A stretch of DNA of 64,000 nt, taken from NCBI GenBank assembly GCA_016713985.1, contig JADJOD010000009.1, positions 186,001 to 250,000 on the forward strand, read 5' to 3'. Within the stretch, counting starts at the first letter, position 1. The number at the start of each line of letters is the position of its first letter. The position numbers and the translations under genes were made by a program. Shown piece by piece: positions 45,413 through 56,492 of this stretch. Under the pieces are notes generated by a model. The model made no database searches and was not told the origin of the DNA. It saw only the letters and a program-made list of their open reading frames with translations. Origin of the DNA: Lewinellaceae bacterium (GTDB lineage Bacteria; Bacteroidota; Bacteroidia; Chitinophagales; Saprospiraceae).

Positions 45413-48400
45413 ATGTTTCAAAAAATTATTGCGCTTTCGCTGCGCAACAAACCGCTTGTCGGGCTTTTTATACTCGCCCTGATCGTTGCGGGGTTGTGGT
45501 CGTTCAGCCGTTTGCCGATCGACGCCATGCCAGACATTACCAATAATCAGGCACAGGTGCTGACCATTTGCCCCACACTCGCCACCCAGGAAGTGGAACA
45601 ATACGTCACGGCGCCGATTGAAAATGCCGTGCGCAACCTGCCCGGCGTCGTTGAATTGCGCTCCATATCCCGCTTCGGCCTGAGTGTCATCACCGTGGTG
45701 TTTGAAGAGGATATGGACCTCTACCTGGCCCGAACCCTGCTGAATGAAAAAATTCAAACCCTGTCGGATATCATTCCCCGGGGCGCAGGCAAACCCGAAC
45801 TGGCGCCGATTTCCACCGGCCTGGGCGAAATATTACACTACCGCATCGAACCGAAACCCGGGTATGAAGCCCGGTATTCCGCCATGGAGTTGCGCAACAT
45901 CCAGGACTGGATCATCAAAAACAATTGGCGGGTATACCCGGCGTGGTGGAAATCAACAGTTTCGGCGGCTATCTTCAGCAATACGAGGTAGCCGTGACGC
46001 CCGAACGGCTGCGCGCCGCAGGTGTCGGTATAGACGAGGTGTTCAGCGCCCTGCAACAAGCCAATGAAAACACCGGCGGCGCCTATATTGAAAAAAACGC
46101 TGCGGCGTATTTTATCCGGAGTGAAGGGCTTGCCCGCTCAATCGATGACCTGCGTCAGATCGTTGTACACAGCGACCAGGGCATTCCCCTGAAAATCGGC
46201 GATATTGCGGAAGTTCGCCCCGGCCACGCCCTCCGCTACGGCGCCGTGTCGCACAACGGCGAGGGAGAAATTGTGCTTGGCATCGTCATGATGCTCCGGG
46301 GTGAAAACGCCGCCTCGGTGATCAAAAAAGTAAAAGACCGCCTGGCGGAAATAGAACCGGGCCTGCCGGAAGGGATCGGCGTGACGACCTTTCTGGATCG
46401 CGAAAAGTTTGTGAACCGCACGGTCAGCACCGTCCGGACAAACCTGATCGAAGGCGCGCTCATCGTGGTATTTGTGCTGGTATTGCTGGTCGGCAACCTG
46501 CGCGCCGGGTTGATCATCGCTTCGGTGATCCCGCTTTCCATGCTGTTTGCCATCACCGCCATGCAGATGTCGGGCCTCACCGCCAACCTCATGTCGCTCG
46601 GCGCCATCGACTTTGGCCTGATCGTCGACGGAGCCGTTATCATCGTGGAAGCAACGCTGCACTTTTTGCACCACGACGCCCTGGCGCGACGCAGGGGCAA
46701 CAACCCGATCGTGCACCTCTCACGCAGCGAAATGGACGCCGGTGTGCTCACCGCCGCCCAACGTATCATCCGGTCGTCGGTGTTCGGCGTATTTATCATC
46801 CTCATCGTTTATTTGCCCATTCTTTCGCTGCAAGGCATCGAGGGTAAGATGTTCAAACCGATGGCGCTGACCGTGTCCTACGCCCTGCTCGGCGCTTTGC
46901 TGCTTTCCCTGACTTATGTGCCCGTGGCATCGGCACTTATCCTGAGCCGGAAGATCGACCTGCGCCCCGGCTTCGCCGACCGCCTCATTTTATCCGTACA
47001 AAAACGCTATCTCCCGCTGTTAAAAATGGCCTTAAAAGCGCCCCGGATCGTCGTGGGGCTCACCCTGGGGCTTTTTATTCTGGCAATAGCCGTGTTTATG
47101 CGCCTCGGCGGCGAATTCCTTCCCACCCTCGACGAGGGCGATATCATGATGCACGGATTTTGCAAACCCGGCACTTCGCTCACCCAGACCATCGCCAGTC
47201 ACGACCTGGCGCAAAAGGTTATTCTTGAAAATTTTCCCGACGAGGTGGAGCAGGTTATTTCCAAAATAGGCACGGCCGAAATCCCGACCGATCCCATGGC
47301 GCCCGAAACTGCGGACAATATTATTTTGCTGAAAGACAAAAAGCAGTGGGTTAAAACAAAGTCGAAAACGGAACTCGTGGAAATGATCTCCGAAAAAGTA
47401 CAGGAAGTGCCGGGTATGGCATACGAATTCACCCAGCCGATCAAAATGCGTTTCGATGAAATGATGACCGGCGTCCGGTCGGATATCGCGGTCAAAATTT
47501 TCGGCAGCAACATGGACAGCCTTGCCGCTGCCGGCGAACGGGTCAGCCGCCTCATCCGGCAGGTGCCGGGTGTTGCCGACCTGAAAGTGGAACAGGTGGA
47601 AGGGCTCCCGCAAATCGCCGTGGTGTATGATTACAGCCGGCTCGCACGTTACGGCCTGCAGGTGCGTGAAGTAAACAATGCCCTGCGCACCGCCTTCGCC
47701 GGAGAAATCGCCGGTACCGTTTTTGAGGAAGGCCGCCGCTTCGACCTGGTGGTGCGGCTCGACTCCACACGCCGCCGAAACCTCGCCGACGTTCAGCAAC
47801 TCCCCATCGCCACTCCGGGCGGGCAACTGGTGCCGCTTGGCGAAGTTGCCCGTGTGGAATACCGCCTCGGCGCCGCCCAGATCAGCCGCGACAATGCCCA
47901 GCGCCGTATCGTGGTCGGCGCCAATGTGCGCGGCCGCGACGTGGAAAGCGCCATCGGCGATATCCGGCACATCCTGTCCGAAAAATTAAAATTACCGGCC
48001 GGGTACATGGTCACCTATGGTGGGCAGTTCGAAAACCTGCAAGCCGCCAAAGCCCGGCTTTCGGTGGCGGTTCCGGTAGCCCTCGGGCTTATCCTCGTCT
48101 TGTTTTTTTTGCTTTCAACTCATTGAAAGAGAGTTTATTGATCTTCACCGCCATCCCGATGTCGGCGATCGGCGGGGTGTTTGCTCTGTGGCTGCGCGAC
48201 ATGCCGTTTTCTATTTCGGCGGGGGTCGGTTTTATCGCTCTTTTCGGCGTGGCGGTGCTCAACGGGATCGTACTGATCGCCTATTTCAACGAACTGGAAA
48301 AACTTGGCAGGGACGACGTGCAAGATCGTGTGTTGTTCGGCGCATCAGTGCGCCTCCGGCCGGTATTGATGACGGCAGCCGTCGCCTCGCTCGGTTTTTT

Positions 48401-49748
48401 GCCGATGGCGCTTTCCAGCGGCGCCGGCGCCGAGGTGCAGCGCCCGCTGGCGACGGTGGTGATCGGCGGATTGGTGACGAGTACCCTGCTGACGCTGCTC
48501 GTGCTGCCGGTGTTGTACGCCATGTTTTTTGGAGGAAACAAACCCGGGAAAACATCCAAAATCATCGCATTGCTGGCGTTTGTCGTATTATCGCCCGCAT
48601 TTTTATCCGCACAAAAAACCATCACCGAAGCCGAAGCGCTGCAAATCGTCCGGGAACAACACCCTGCGGTGCGCGCCGTCGATGCCTCTGTCCGCAGTGC
48701 GCGGGTGTTGCGCGACGGGGCAGCGCGGAACTGGGAACCCGGAGAGATTTATCACCATATCGCCGCTGACCCCGACCTCGGCATGTTCGGCACTTCCACT
48801 TTCGGCCTGAGCCAGGCTTTTCCTTCCGGCAAACAAACACGGGCTGCCCGTTCCCTGTTTGAACAACAGGCGCAGGTGCATGAAGCCGAGGGCAACCTCG
48901 TCCGGCACCAGCTCGCCCGCGATGTGCGCGATATTTTTCAACACCTGAGTTTTCTCGGCGAAAAAAGCAGCCGCCTGAAATCACTCGACAGTTTGTTCCA
49001 GTCGACCGCCGCCATCGCCGAAAGCCGTTATCAGGCCGGCGAAGTAGCGCGCGACGAATGGCTTTCCGCCCGCGACCAGGCGGCCGGAATACGCCTGGAA
49101 CTCAAGACCATCGAACATGAAACGGCTTTCGACCAGCAGGTACTGGGGCAATTGCTGGGTATGAACGAACCGCTGGTGCCCGTGGTAACCCCCTTCCAAA
49201 GAGGTTCTTTCAGCCTTTCCGACACTTCCCGCATCCGGGAAGGTACCTACGCGCAACTCGACGCGGGTAAGGTGGCGCTTTCCATGGCGCAGGTAGAATG
49301 GGAAAAAGCCCGCCGCAGCCCCGTTTTTACAGCCGGACTCAACGCACAATACCTCGCAAACGGCTCCCTGTATCCGGGTTATGCCGTGGGCGTCCGCCTT
49401 CCTCTCGTGCAAAAAAGCCAACGCGCACAATCGGAAGCCGCCACCCTCCGCTCGAAAGCCGTACAGGCACAATACGAAGCCACCGTCAGAAATCAGCAGA
49501 TGGAACTCGCACACCTGCTCCACGAAGTGGAAAAATACGAGATCCTGCTGGACTACTACTACCAGGAAGGCAGCGCCCTGGCGGCCGAATTGCGCCGCTC
49601 GGCATTCCGCCGGTACTCGGCCGGCGAAACGGATTTTACCGAATTTGTACAGTCCGCCGAACGGTCCCTGCGTATCGAAATGGACTACTTAGAAAACATG
49701 CACCTGCTGAACCGCACCCTGCTGGAGATCGAGTTGTTGTTGCCGTAG
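45413..49748 (+). CDS. CusA/CzcA heavy-metal RND transporter fused to TolC domain, two frameshifts
   Basis: This is a proton-driven metal exporter of the inner membrane. After correction it is about 1445 residues. The first about 1050 are CzcA-type RND: RLPIDAMPDITNNQAQVLT at the N-terminus, the LSLGAIDFGLIVDGAVIIVE helix 4 motif, and LNGIVLIAYFNEL. A segment LLAFVVLSPAFLSAQ resembles an internal signal peptide and is followed by a TolC-like outer-membrane domain. Frame breaks are at the A5 run 45917-45921 and the T8 run 48103-48110; one added base at each restores VLFFFAFNSLKESLLIFTA. The adaptor gene follows at 50092. Confidence 0.9.
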
Positions 49749-49863
49749 GGGGGCAGGGGCAGTGGCAGGGGCAGGGGGCAGGGGGCAGTGGCAGGGGGCA
49801 GTGGAGGGCAGGGCGTGGCAGGGGGCAGGGGCAAGGGGCAGGGGGCAGTGGCAGGGGGCAGGG
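49749..49863. repeat. G-rich minisatellite (GGGGCAGGGGCAGT units)
   Basis: Tandem, slightly varied GGGCAGGGGGCAGTG units start right after the efflux gene stop. The plus strand has many runs of three to five G and could form G-quadruplexes. Confidence 0.85.
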
Positions 49864-50091
49864 ATTTTTAATACATTGATAACCAACAATATAAAAACGA
49901 CCGCACACAAGCCGCAGCGCGGCGAAATATTTGTAAAAAACCGGTTTCAGGATTGAAAAGGTGCAGCGCACCGTCATATTCGTTTCCGGTATGCTGCACC
50001 TCCGGCATTTTAAACATTTGCTTGTTTTGATTGACGCACGACGATCAAATTATTCCCGGTAACGGGTTCCATCGTTTCAACAATACACATT
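49864..50091. other. Spacer with a degenerate palindromic element
   Basis: CCGCAGCGCGGCGAAATATTTG near 49911 resembles the left end of the element at 53347-53509, and GGTGCAGCGCACC and GGTATGCTGCACC resemble its inner palindromes. No gene is visible. Confidence 0.4.
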
Positions 50092-51270
50092 ATGAAACAT
50101 ACCTCTTTTCTCATCGCCGCCCTTGCATTTATTCTCAATGCCTGCGGCAACCAAACGCCCTCACAGGAAACCGCCGCCGAAAAAACCGCCGTACACCCGG
50201 AAGCCGGGCTGATTCACCTCGGCGCCGACCAGGTCAAACGGGCCGGCATCACCTGGGGCGCCGTGGAAAACCGCGCGATCAGCACCAATCTGGCACTTAC
50301 GGGTGAATTGCGCATCCACCCGGAAAACCGCGCAGTCGTGAGCGCTTTTTCCGCAGGAATCCTCTCGAACCTGCATACGGGCCTGAACCGGAACGTGCAA
50401 AAAGGCGATCTGATCGCCACCCTGCGCAACCCCGAACTGGTGGACCTGCAGCAACAATACCTCGAAAACCGCGATAAACTGGCTTTTTTAAAAACGGAAT
50501 TCGAACGTTATAAAACACTCCGGGACGACAATGCCACCGCCGCGAAAAACCTCCTGAAAGCGGAAGCCGAACTACACGCCGCTACAACCACCGGGCAATT
50601 GCTGGCCGCCAAACTCCGGTTCTACGGCGTCGATCCGGAAAAAAGAAACCCTTCCGATATCCGCACCGAACTGCGTATTACGGCGCCCGTCAGCGGCGTG
50701 GTGACCGCCGTACACCTGAGCGCCGGAACGGCGGTGATAGCCGGCGCGCCGATTTGTGAAATTGCCGATTTCAGCGCTTTACACGCCGATTTGTTCGTAT
50801 TCGAAAAGGATATTTTAAAAGTAAAGGCCGGGCAAAAAGCCAAACTTTCCTTCCCCGGCGCACCCGGAAAAACGCTGAACGCCACCGTCTACGCCGTCGA
50901 CCGGGTGCTCGACCCTGCCAAAAATGCGCTGCGCATCCATACCCGTATCGAACCGGGCGCCGGACTGACCCTGACTGACGGCGCTTACTGCGATGCACAA
51001 TTGCAACTCGATCAGCCGGTTGTATCACCCGCGCTGCCACAGGATGCATTTGTCCGGGAGGGATTAGACGAGTATATCCTGCTGCTGGACAAGGAAGTGA
51101 ACGGCGCCGTTTATTTTAAAGCCCTGAAAGTAAAAACCCTGGGAACAGAGTCGGGGCGTACGGCCTTTTCCCCGGAAACGGCGCTGCCCGGCGATGCGCG
51201 GTTTGTACGCAGCGGCGCCTATTTCGTCTGGTCGCAGGGAAAAGTGGAAGAGTTTGCCGAAGAGGAATAA
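50092..51270 (+). CDS. CusB/HlyD-type periplasmic adaptor of metal efflux
   Basis: This 392-residue lipoprotein (LNAC, C18) joins the RND pump to the outer-membrane channel. The barrel-sandwich parts are STNLALTGELRIHPENRAVV and ELRITAPVSGVVTAVHLSAG. The helical hairpin spans about residues 112-172 (LVDLQQQYLENRDKLAFLKT), and the beta-barrel contains FVFEKDILKVKAGQKAKLSF. It completes the operon begun at 44903. Confidence 0.92.
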   Translation: MKHTSFLIAALAFILNACGNQTPSQETAAEKTAVHPEAGLIHLGADQVKRAGITWGAVENRAISTNLALTGELRIHPENRAVVSAFSAGILSNLHTGLNRNVQKGDLIATLRNPELVDLQQQYLENRDKLAFLKTEFERYKTLRDDNATAAKNLLKAEAELHAATTTGQLLAAKLRFYGVDPEKRNPSDIRTELRITAPVSGVVTAVHLSAGTAVIAGAPICEIADFSALHADLFVFEKDILKVKAGQKAKLSFPGAPGKTLNATVYAVDRVLDPAKNALRIHTRIEPGAGLTLTDGAYCDAQLQLDQPVVSPALPQDAFVREGLDEYILLLDKEVNGAVYFKALKVKTLGTESGRTAFSPETALPGDARFVRSGAYFVWSQGKVEEFAEEE

Positions 51271-51273
51271 TGT

Positions 51274-52906
51274 TCAGCGCATCAGGGTAATATCGCCGGA
51301 ATACTGCTGCCGGAAGCCGTCCAGGAGCTCTATTTCGGCGATGTAGACATAAACGCCGGCGTCGAGACGTCGGCCGTTTGTTTCGCCGTTCCAGCCCATC
51401 GACGGTTCGTTGGCAGGAAAATCTCTCCGGTCGAATACGAGGTTGCCCCAGCGGTCATACACCTGCAACAAACGAATGACGGACACGCAAGGACCTGAAA
51501 ACAGGGTAAAACGATCGTTCTGTCCGGTCAGGTCCGGAGCAAAAACATTGGGGACAAATATCCGGTTGCAGCGATGCACCCGGATGGAGAGTGTATCGCC
51601 GGCAAAACACCCAAAAACGGTATCCGTGGCCGTGGCGATATAATCGGTGCTGACCAGCGGCCGGGCCAGCGGATCGGGGCAATCGGAACAACTGAGCCCT
51701 TGCGGCGGCGCCCAGTTCCATACCACGCCGGCCTGGCCCGACGCCACACCCTGAAACTGGACGGTTTCGCCCAGTTCCAGGGTGGTGTTTTCAGGTTCGG
51801 CATTCACCACAAAAGGATCGCCCACTTCCAGCGTCGTGACCACGATACTGTCGCATCCGAACCGGTTGTTGAGTGTATCCCTGTACACACCCGGCTGCGT
51901 ATACGATTGATTGCCAACCCAAACGGCGCCTCCCGCACACAGCCGGACCGTTTGACGGATGGTATCGGGATCGCCGGTCACAACAACTGTGGTGATAAAA
52001 CTGTCGCAGCCCGGCAATTCGATGGTATCGAGGTAGGTTCCGGTTTCCGAATAAACATTGTTCCCGACCTGCACACTTTCGCCCCGGCACAACACAACGT
52101 ATTGATTGATCAGCGAATTAAACCAGGAAAGGTACGTGACGACAGTACTGTCGTTGCAGGACTGATCAATCGGAATCCGTTCCGTATACACACCCGGAAG
52201 TGTATACACATTGCTGCCGGCGCTGAAACTTTCGCCGGCGCAAATGGTGACCTGCTGGACCGTCTCCGGGCTGCACAGCCGGAACGAAAAATCATCGATC
52301 GCGAGGTCGTTGCCGCAGCCGCCGGGGGCATTGTTGATCAACCTGACCAACACGGAATTCAGGCCGGGCGGCAGGAAAAGTTATGGCGTAGCGGCCCCAA
52401 ACCGGGCCCGTCGTGGCCGGAATGGGCCCCGTGGTCGTTTGCCCCAAAACATCGCCCGAGACGGGGTTCCGCAGTTCGAACAGGATATCCGGCGGAATGC
52501 TGTTGCCCGCACAATCGCTTGATTTTGTGACGTTCATGACCCAGCAGGAAAACTCGTACCGGGAGTTGCTGCAAAGGCTGTCCAATTGTTTTTGAAAAAA
52601 CAATCCGGCGTCCACGCTGGCATCGAACAGCAGCATATAACCGTCCACGTCGCCCGGCGTGTGGTCCGGCGACGTATGCCAGGCATCTCCGTTAACCCCG
52701 GTGGTATTGGTTACCCGGTAATTGCCGGGCCATATCGCGCCGTAGTTATAGGTCGTAACACCGGGGGCCAAGGCGGGGCCGTCATTGGGCCCGCTGCCAA
52801 ATGCTTCCTGGTAAATAACCGGGCCGGGGCGACCCTGACAGAGCTGGGCGGAGACCGGAAGGCAACATCCCGTACATAAACCGTAGATCAATAGATGTAT
52901 CCGCAT
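51274..52906 (-). CDS. Gliding-type T9SS surface protein (type B CTD), frameshifted near 52377
   Basis: Start at 52906 gives the signal MRIHLLIYGLCTGCCLPVSA. After one extra base is removed from the A4 run 52376-52379 (TITFL frame restored), the protein is about 543 residues. An N-terminal jellyroll-like domain (YQEAFGSGPNDGPALAPGVT) is followed by three tandem repeats with the pattern CxGxxxxxGxxxYxxxGxYxDTL. The C-terminal domain RIFVPNVFAPDLTGQNDRFT, VYDRWGNLVF, MGWNGETNGRRLDAGVYVY is the gliding motility-associated (type B) sorting domain. It is secreted and cell-surface associated. Confidence 0.85.
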
Positions 52907-53000
52907 GGGAGTTTGTATTCCTGTGATCCGTTTACCAGCCCGAATATCCATATTTTCGGGTAATTGCGGTCATCGTTTTGGCTTATTCGTTTGGGCCCCG

Positions 53001-53205
53001 TATCCAACCGATTACGTTGTTTGGAGATATTTTCAGGTTCCTGACCTAACCGATTCCATCCGGAACCTGAAAATTTGGATGATCGACGTAAAAATTTATG
53101 TCTGCTTACCCAAACGTATACATTCCGGACGTAAAATTTTGGACCCTGAACCTGAACGTTTGGAAAAACAACGTAAACGGGTGGATACGGAACGTAAACC
53201 ACGCG
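53001..53205. repeat. Degenerate 21-bp tandem repeat array 1
   Basis: From CCGATTACGTTGTTTGG onward, units of 21 (20-22) bp begin CCT- or CGT-AAA and end in GGA/GAA, for example CCTGAACGTTTGGAAAAACA. About nine units can be laid out. The 52907-53000 flank is plain spacer. Reading frames across it are repeat artefacts. Confidence 0.75.
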
Positions 53206-53346
53206 CGGTCAGGTTGGCTACGAGGGGCCGGGTAAACGAGTCAAAATCTCAAATGGCCCCGGAGCGGTCGAATATTGGTGAGTCTACCAACGTTTGATCG
53301 CTCTGCACCCGTTTCGCTTACAATTTGAATGGTCTTCGCGTTCAAA

Positions 53347-53509
53347 AGCGGCAGCGCCGCGAAAGATTTGAAGTAGTGTTTGCAGTTATGGAGGTGAAGG
53401 TGCGTAGCACCGGAATATTTTGTGTGTGCAAAAAGATATTTCGGTGCTACGCACCTCAAGGATTGAGGTAAACGGCGATGATCTTCAAATCTTTCGCGGC
53501 GCTGCCGCT
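53347..53509. mobile_element. 163-bp MITE-like element with 27-bp terminal inverted repeats
   Basis: The left end 53347-53373 (starts AGCGGCAGCGCCGCGAAAGA) is an exact reverse complement of 53483-53509. An inner inverted pair lies at 53399-53412 and 53442-53455 (GGTGCGTAGCACCG and its mirror), each half being itself palindromic. It has no coding capacity. A non-autonomous transposable element or structured palindrome is likely. Confidence 0.75.
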
Positions 53510-53736
53510 GAAAAACCCTCAAAATCGCACTAAATTTGAGGCGAACCGGGCGCTCCGGGGTCCAAATAATTTGAAACGTTGCCCTGTCCTTCCCCCTTCC
53601 CGGCATCGGCGCTGCATACTGCTCCTAAAATCCAAACCAAAATTCAATTCTGCCCGCCTCATTCGGGAAGGCTTGGGGACGGTAACACATCCCGGGGTAA
53701 TCCGCCGAATTTATCACCTTATCCAAATGGTCCCGC

Positions 53737-53940
53737 ATCCAACCGATTGCGTTGTTTATCCAAACGTTTACGTCTCCGACCTAAACGTTTACGTTCCCGA
53801 CCCAAAAGTTTACGTATTTGACCTAAACGTTTACGTTGGGTGACGTAAAATTTTAGGTTTGGAACCCAAAGTTTTAGGTTCCGGGCCTAAACGTTTGGGT
53901 CCGGAACCTAAAAATATCTCAAAAGGACGTAAACGGATGG
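53737..53940. repeat. Degenerate 21-bp tandem repeat array 2
   Basis: It begins ATCCAACCGATTGCGTTGTT, as array 1 does (CCAACCGATTACGTTG). About ten units follow, the clearest being CCTAAACGTTTACGTTCCCG; several contain the perfect palindrome TAAACGTTTA. In one frame it reads as heptads such as LNVYVPD, in the other half as PKRLGPE. Between the arrays, 53206-53736 holds only the MITE-like element. Confidence 0.85.
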
Positions 53941-53991
53941 TTGAAACAGACAAACTCATATCTAAACTACGGTTTTTTTCGTTATTGGTGT

Positions 53992-55041
53992 ATGATCAAG
54001 GGGGCAAAAACACCGACATCCTGGCTGGTTGTTTTTTTATTGTTCGTATCAGGCGCCAGTCACCTGAAATGCCAGCAACAGGACCTCCCGCCCGAACAGG
54101 AGGAACACCCCCACCGAAGTATGGTGGAAGGCTGGTACAGCTACGGCTACCTGAAACCGGCCGGCGATACGATCAACCGCTGGATGGTATTCGCCAGTTT
54201 TCAAAAAACACCCTTGGGCAGGTACCTCGTGCAAGGGTGTTATGACCTGGAAAAAGGCCTGATCCACTATTCCGGGCTGACGGAAAAAGGGCGTTTGAGT
54301 TACCCCGAGGCGCATCGTTCCATGAAATACGATAACTCTTACAAGGACGGCGACACCCTGCTGTTCATTTGTGAAAATAACCGCTTAGCCAAAACGAATA
54401 CCGGGTACCAACTCGTTTTGCACAACTCCGACGCGGCGTTTGATCTTGCACTCTCCCCCGCTTCGGCATTTGTCTGGAGCAACGGAAACGGCAACATCGG
54501 CATTTCCAAACCGGATCACATGCGTTATTACTTTATGCCGCGCCTGGAAGGAAAAGGTTCGCTTCGTATCAACGGGCAAAACCACCACGTTGCCGGCGAT
54601 TTCTGGTACGAACACATCTGGGGAAAAGCCTGGCCGCCCATGCAGGTAAAATGGAACTGGTGGTCGCTCCGGCTCGACAACGGCACGACCCTGACCATCA
54701 GTTATACCCGCAAGCAAAAAACGGAAGAACCGGTCCAGACCTTTGTCACGGTGGTGGATTCACTCGGAAAAGCCGACAACTACACCGATGCCTCGTTTGT
54801 ATCCACTCGTGTCTGGACCAGCGCCAAAACAAATCGCCGGTACCCCTTAGAGTGGACCGTAACGATCCCCGGCCGGGCCTGCGAGCTCCACATAAAACCA
54901 CTTTTCGAGGCCTGCGAACTCCCGGTTTTACTCACGGATTATATGTGGGAAGGCCCTTGTGTCGTGGAAGTCAAAAACAAACAGAACCAACAGATTATCA
55001 AAGGAATCGGTATTCAAGAACTGGTCGGATATGGGCAATAA
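53992..55041 (+). CDS. CrtC-like lipocalin-domain protein (AttH/carotenoid hydratase type)
   Basis: ATG 53992 is chosen over a TTG at 53941; it gives a signal-like segment TSWLVVFLLFVSGASHLKCQ (349 residues). The body has HRSMVEGWYSYGYL, AAFDLALSPASAFVWSNGNG, KPDHMRYYFMPRLEGKGSL and GDFWYEHIWGKAW, the two-lipocalin-fold CrtC/AttH family that includes carotenoid 1,2-hydratases. It overlaps the following FAD oxidoreductase gene by 11 nt, so the two are translationally coupled and probably act on the same lipid or carotenoid. Confidence 0.75.
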   Translation: MIKGAKTPTSWLVVFLLFVSGASHLKCQQQDLPPEQEEHPHRSMVEGWYSYGYLKPAGDTINRWMVFASFQKTPLGRYLVQGCYDLEKGLIHYSGLTEKGRLSYPEAHRSMKYDNSYKDGDTLLFICENNRLAKTNTGYQLVLHNSDAAFDLALSPASAFVWSNGNGNIGISKPDHMRYYFMPRLEGKGSLRINGQNHHVAGDFWYEHIWGKAWPPMQVKWNWWSLRLDNGTTLTISYTRKQKTEEPVQTFVTVVDSLGKADNYTDASFVSTRVWTSAKTNRRYPLEWTVTIPGRACELHIKPLFEACELPVLLTDYMWEGPCVVEVKNKQNQQIIKGIGIQELVGYGQ

Positions 55042-56486
55042 CGGCAAAAAACAGGTCGTGATCATCGGCGGCGGACTGGCGGGGCTGGCCGCCGGCATTC
55101 AGGTGCTGGAGCAACACAAAAACGTCGCGGTCACCCTCTACAACATGGGGCATCACCTTGGCGGCAGGGCCGCTTCCTGGCGCGACGCGGACGGTTTTAA
55201 CATCGTACACGGGTTCCACGCCATACTCGAAGGATATACCCACCTGCTCGCCCTGTTGAAAAAATGCGGGGTAAAAGCAAAAGAAACCTTTGTTTCCACC
55301 GACGGGGTGGGTTTGTTTTACGAAGAAGACACCGGGAAACTGCACCAGACGAACAAACTGTTCAAATTTTCCAAAATCAAGGCCGAAGGTATCGAGTTGG
55401 GGTATTCCGGCAAGGAAAACGGCCAGTTGGCCCGGTTCACCCTCGCCAACCTGAAATACTTCAGCGGCAAAAAAGACGTCGAACAGTTTGACGACGTGTT
55501 ATACCCGCTGGGCGGAAGAAAACGGGATGCCCGCCAACCTCATGAAAAAACGTATGTTTCGTTTTTACCGAGACGCCTACTTCAACTGGCCCGGCGAGGT
55601 TTCCGCCTACATCACCCTGAAAAGCCTGGCGCTCCTGAAAAAGCCGAACGTTTTTTTTGTCAACGGCAGTTACGGCGAAAAGATCATTGCGCCTATTGTG
55701 GCGCACTTTCAGGGGCTCGGCGGCACAATTGTTCAGAACAAAAAACTGCTTTCCGTCGAACATCAAAACGGGTCGGTGCAGGGCTTAGTCATCGCCGATC
55801 CCGACCCCAAACCGCATGAATCCGGCAACAAAAGATGGACCCCGGAGGTACCCGTTTTGCCGAAGACGACCGAACGAATTACCGGCATGGACGCCGTGAT
55901 CATCGCCATTCCGCTGGATTGTTTTAAAGAACTGAACCGGGGCGACGCCGTTTTTTGGAACGACAGTTTTTTGAAAATCAACAACATATCGTCTGTCGCC
56001 ACCCTTTCCTGGCAGTTGTGGACCAAAGAGCCGGTGTTGCCGCGCCTGCCCTGTGCGATCAACGGCCTCGACGAACCCATGCCTACGGTGATCGACTACA
56101 AACACCTGATCGACGAGTACCGCAACGACGCGCGTTTTGGCTCCGTGCTGGAATGGGTCGGGCAGGAAACCGGTTTTGAAGAAAAAACGGACGAGCAGAT
56201 CAAAACGATCGTGCTGAACGGTTTTAAAAAAATTCCCGGCGCCAAAGACCCCATGCAGGCGGGTGTAATAAAAGACGTTTTCCGGCGAAACACCTCGCAT
56301 TACGAACGTTACCCGCTCACCGAGCCGGGTGTGAACAAGTTTCGCCCGACTACCACAACCCATTTCAACAACCTGTTTCTTTCCGGCGACTGGGTCCGCA
56401 ACGAGGTGGACATCCCCAACATGGAAGGCGCCGTCGCCAGCGGAACAGAAGCGGGGAATCAAACGATCCGGTATTTACAACAATAG
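55031..56486 (+). CDS. Phytoene-desaturase-like FAD oxidoreductase, frameshifted near 55499
   Basis: Residues 1-60 hold the FAD dinucleotide motif VVIIGGGLAGLAAGIQVLEQ and GGRAASWRDADGFNIVHGFH. The end has LFLSGDWVRNEVDIPNMEGA, the C-terminal FAD motif of carotenoid desaturases. The frame changes between QFDDV (upstream) and YTRWAEENGMPANLMKKRMF (downstream); removing one T at 55499-55500 gives 484 residues. It likely desaturates or oxidises a polyprenoid, coupled with the CrtC-like gene. Other carotenoid genes are not in view. Confidence 0.82.
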
Positions 56487-56492
56487 ACGCCG

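Noticed and set aside
45413..49748. Three separate efflux genes
   Set aside because: The three frames are consecutive parts of one CzcA-TolC protein; single-base corrections at two homopolymers join them with continuous family motifs.
53478..54245. Plus-strand open frames with repeated LNVYVPD or PKRLGPE heptads
   Set aside because: The 21-bp repeat keeps several frames open at once on both strands; there is no start context or family match, so these are repeat artefacts.
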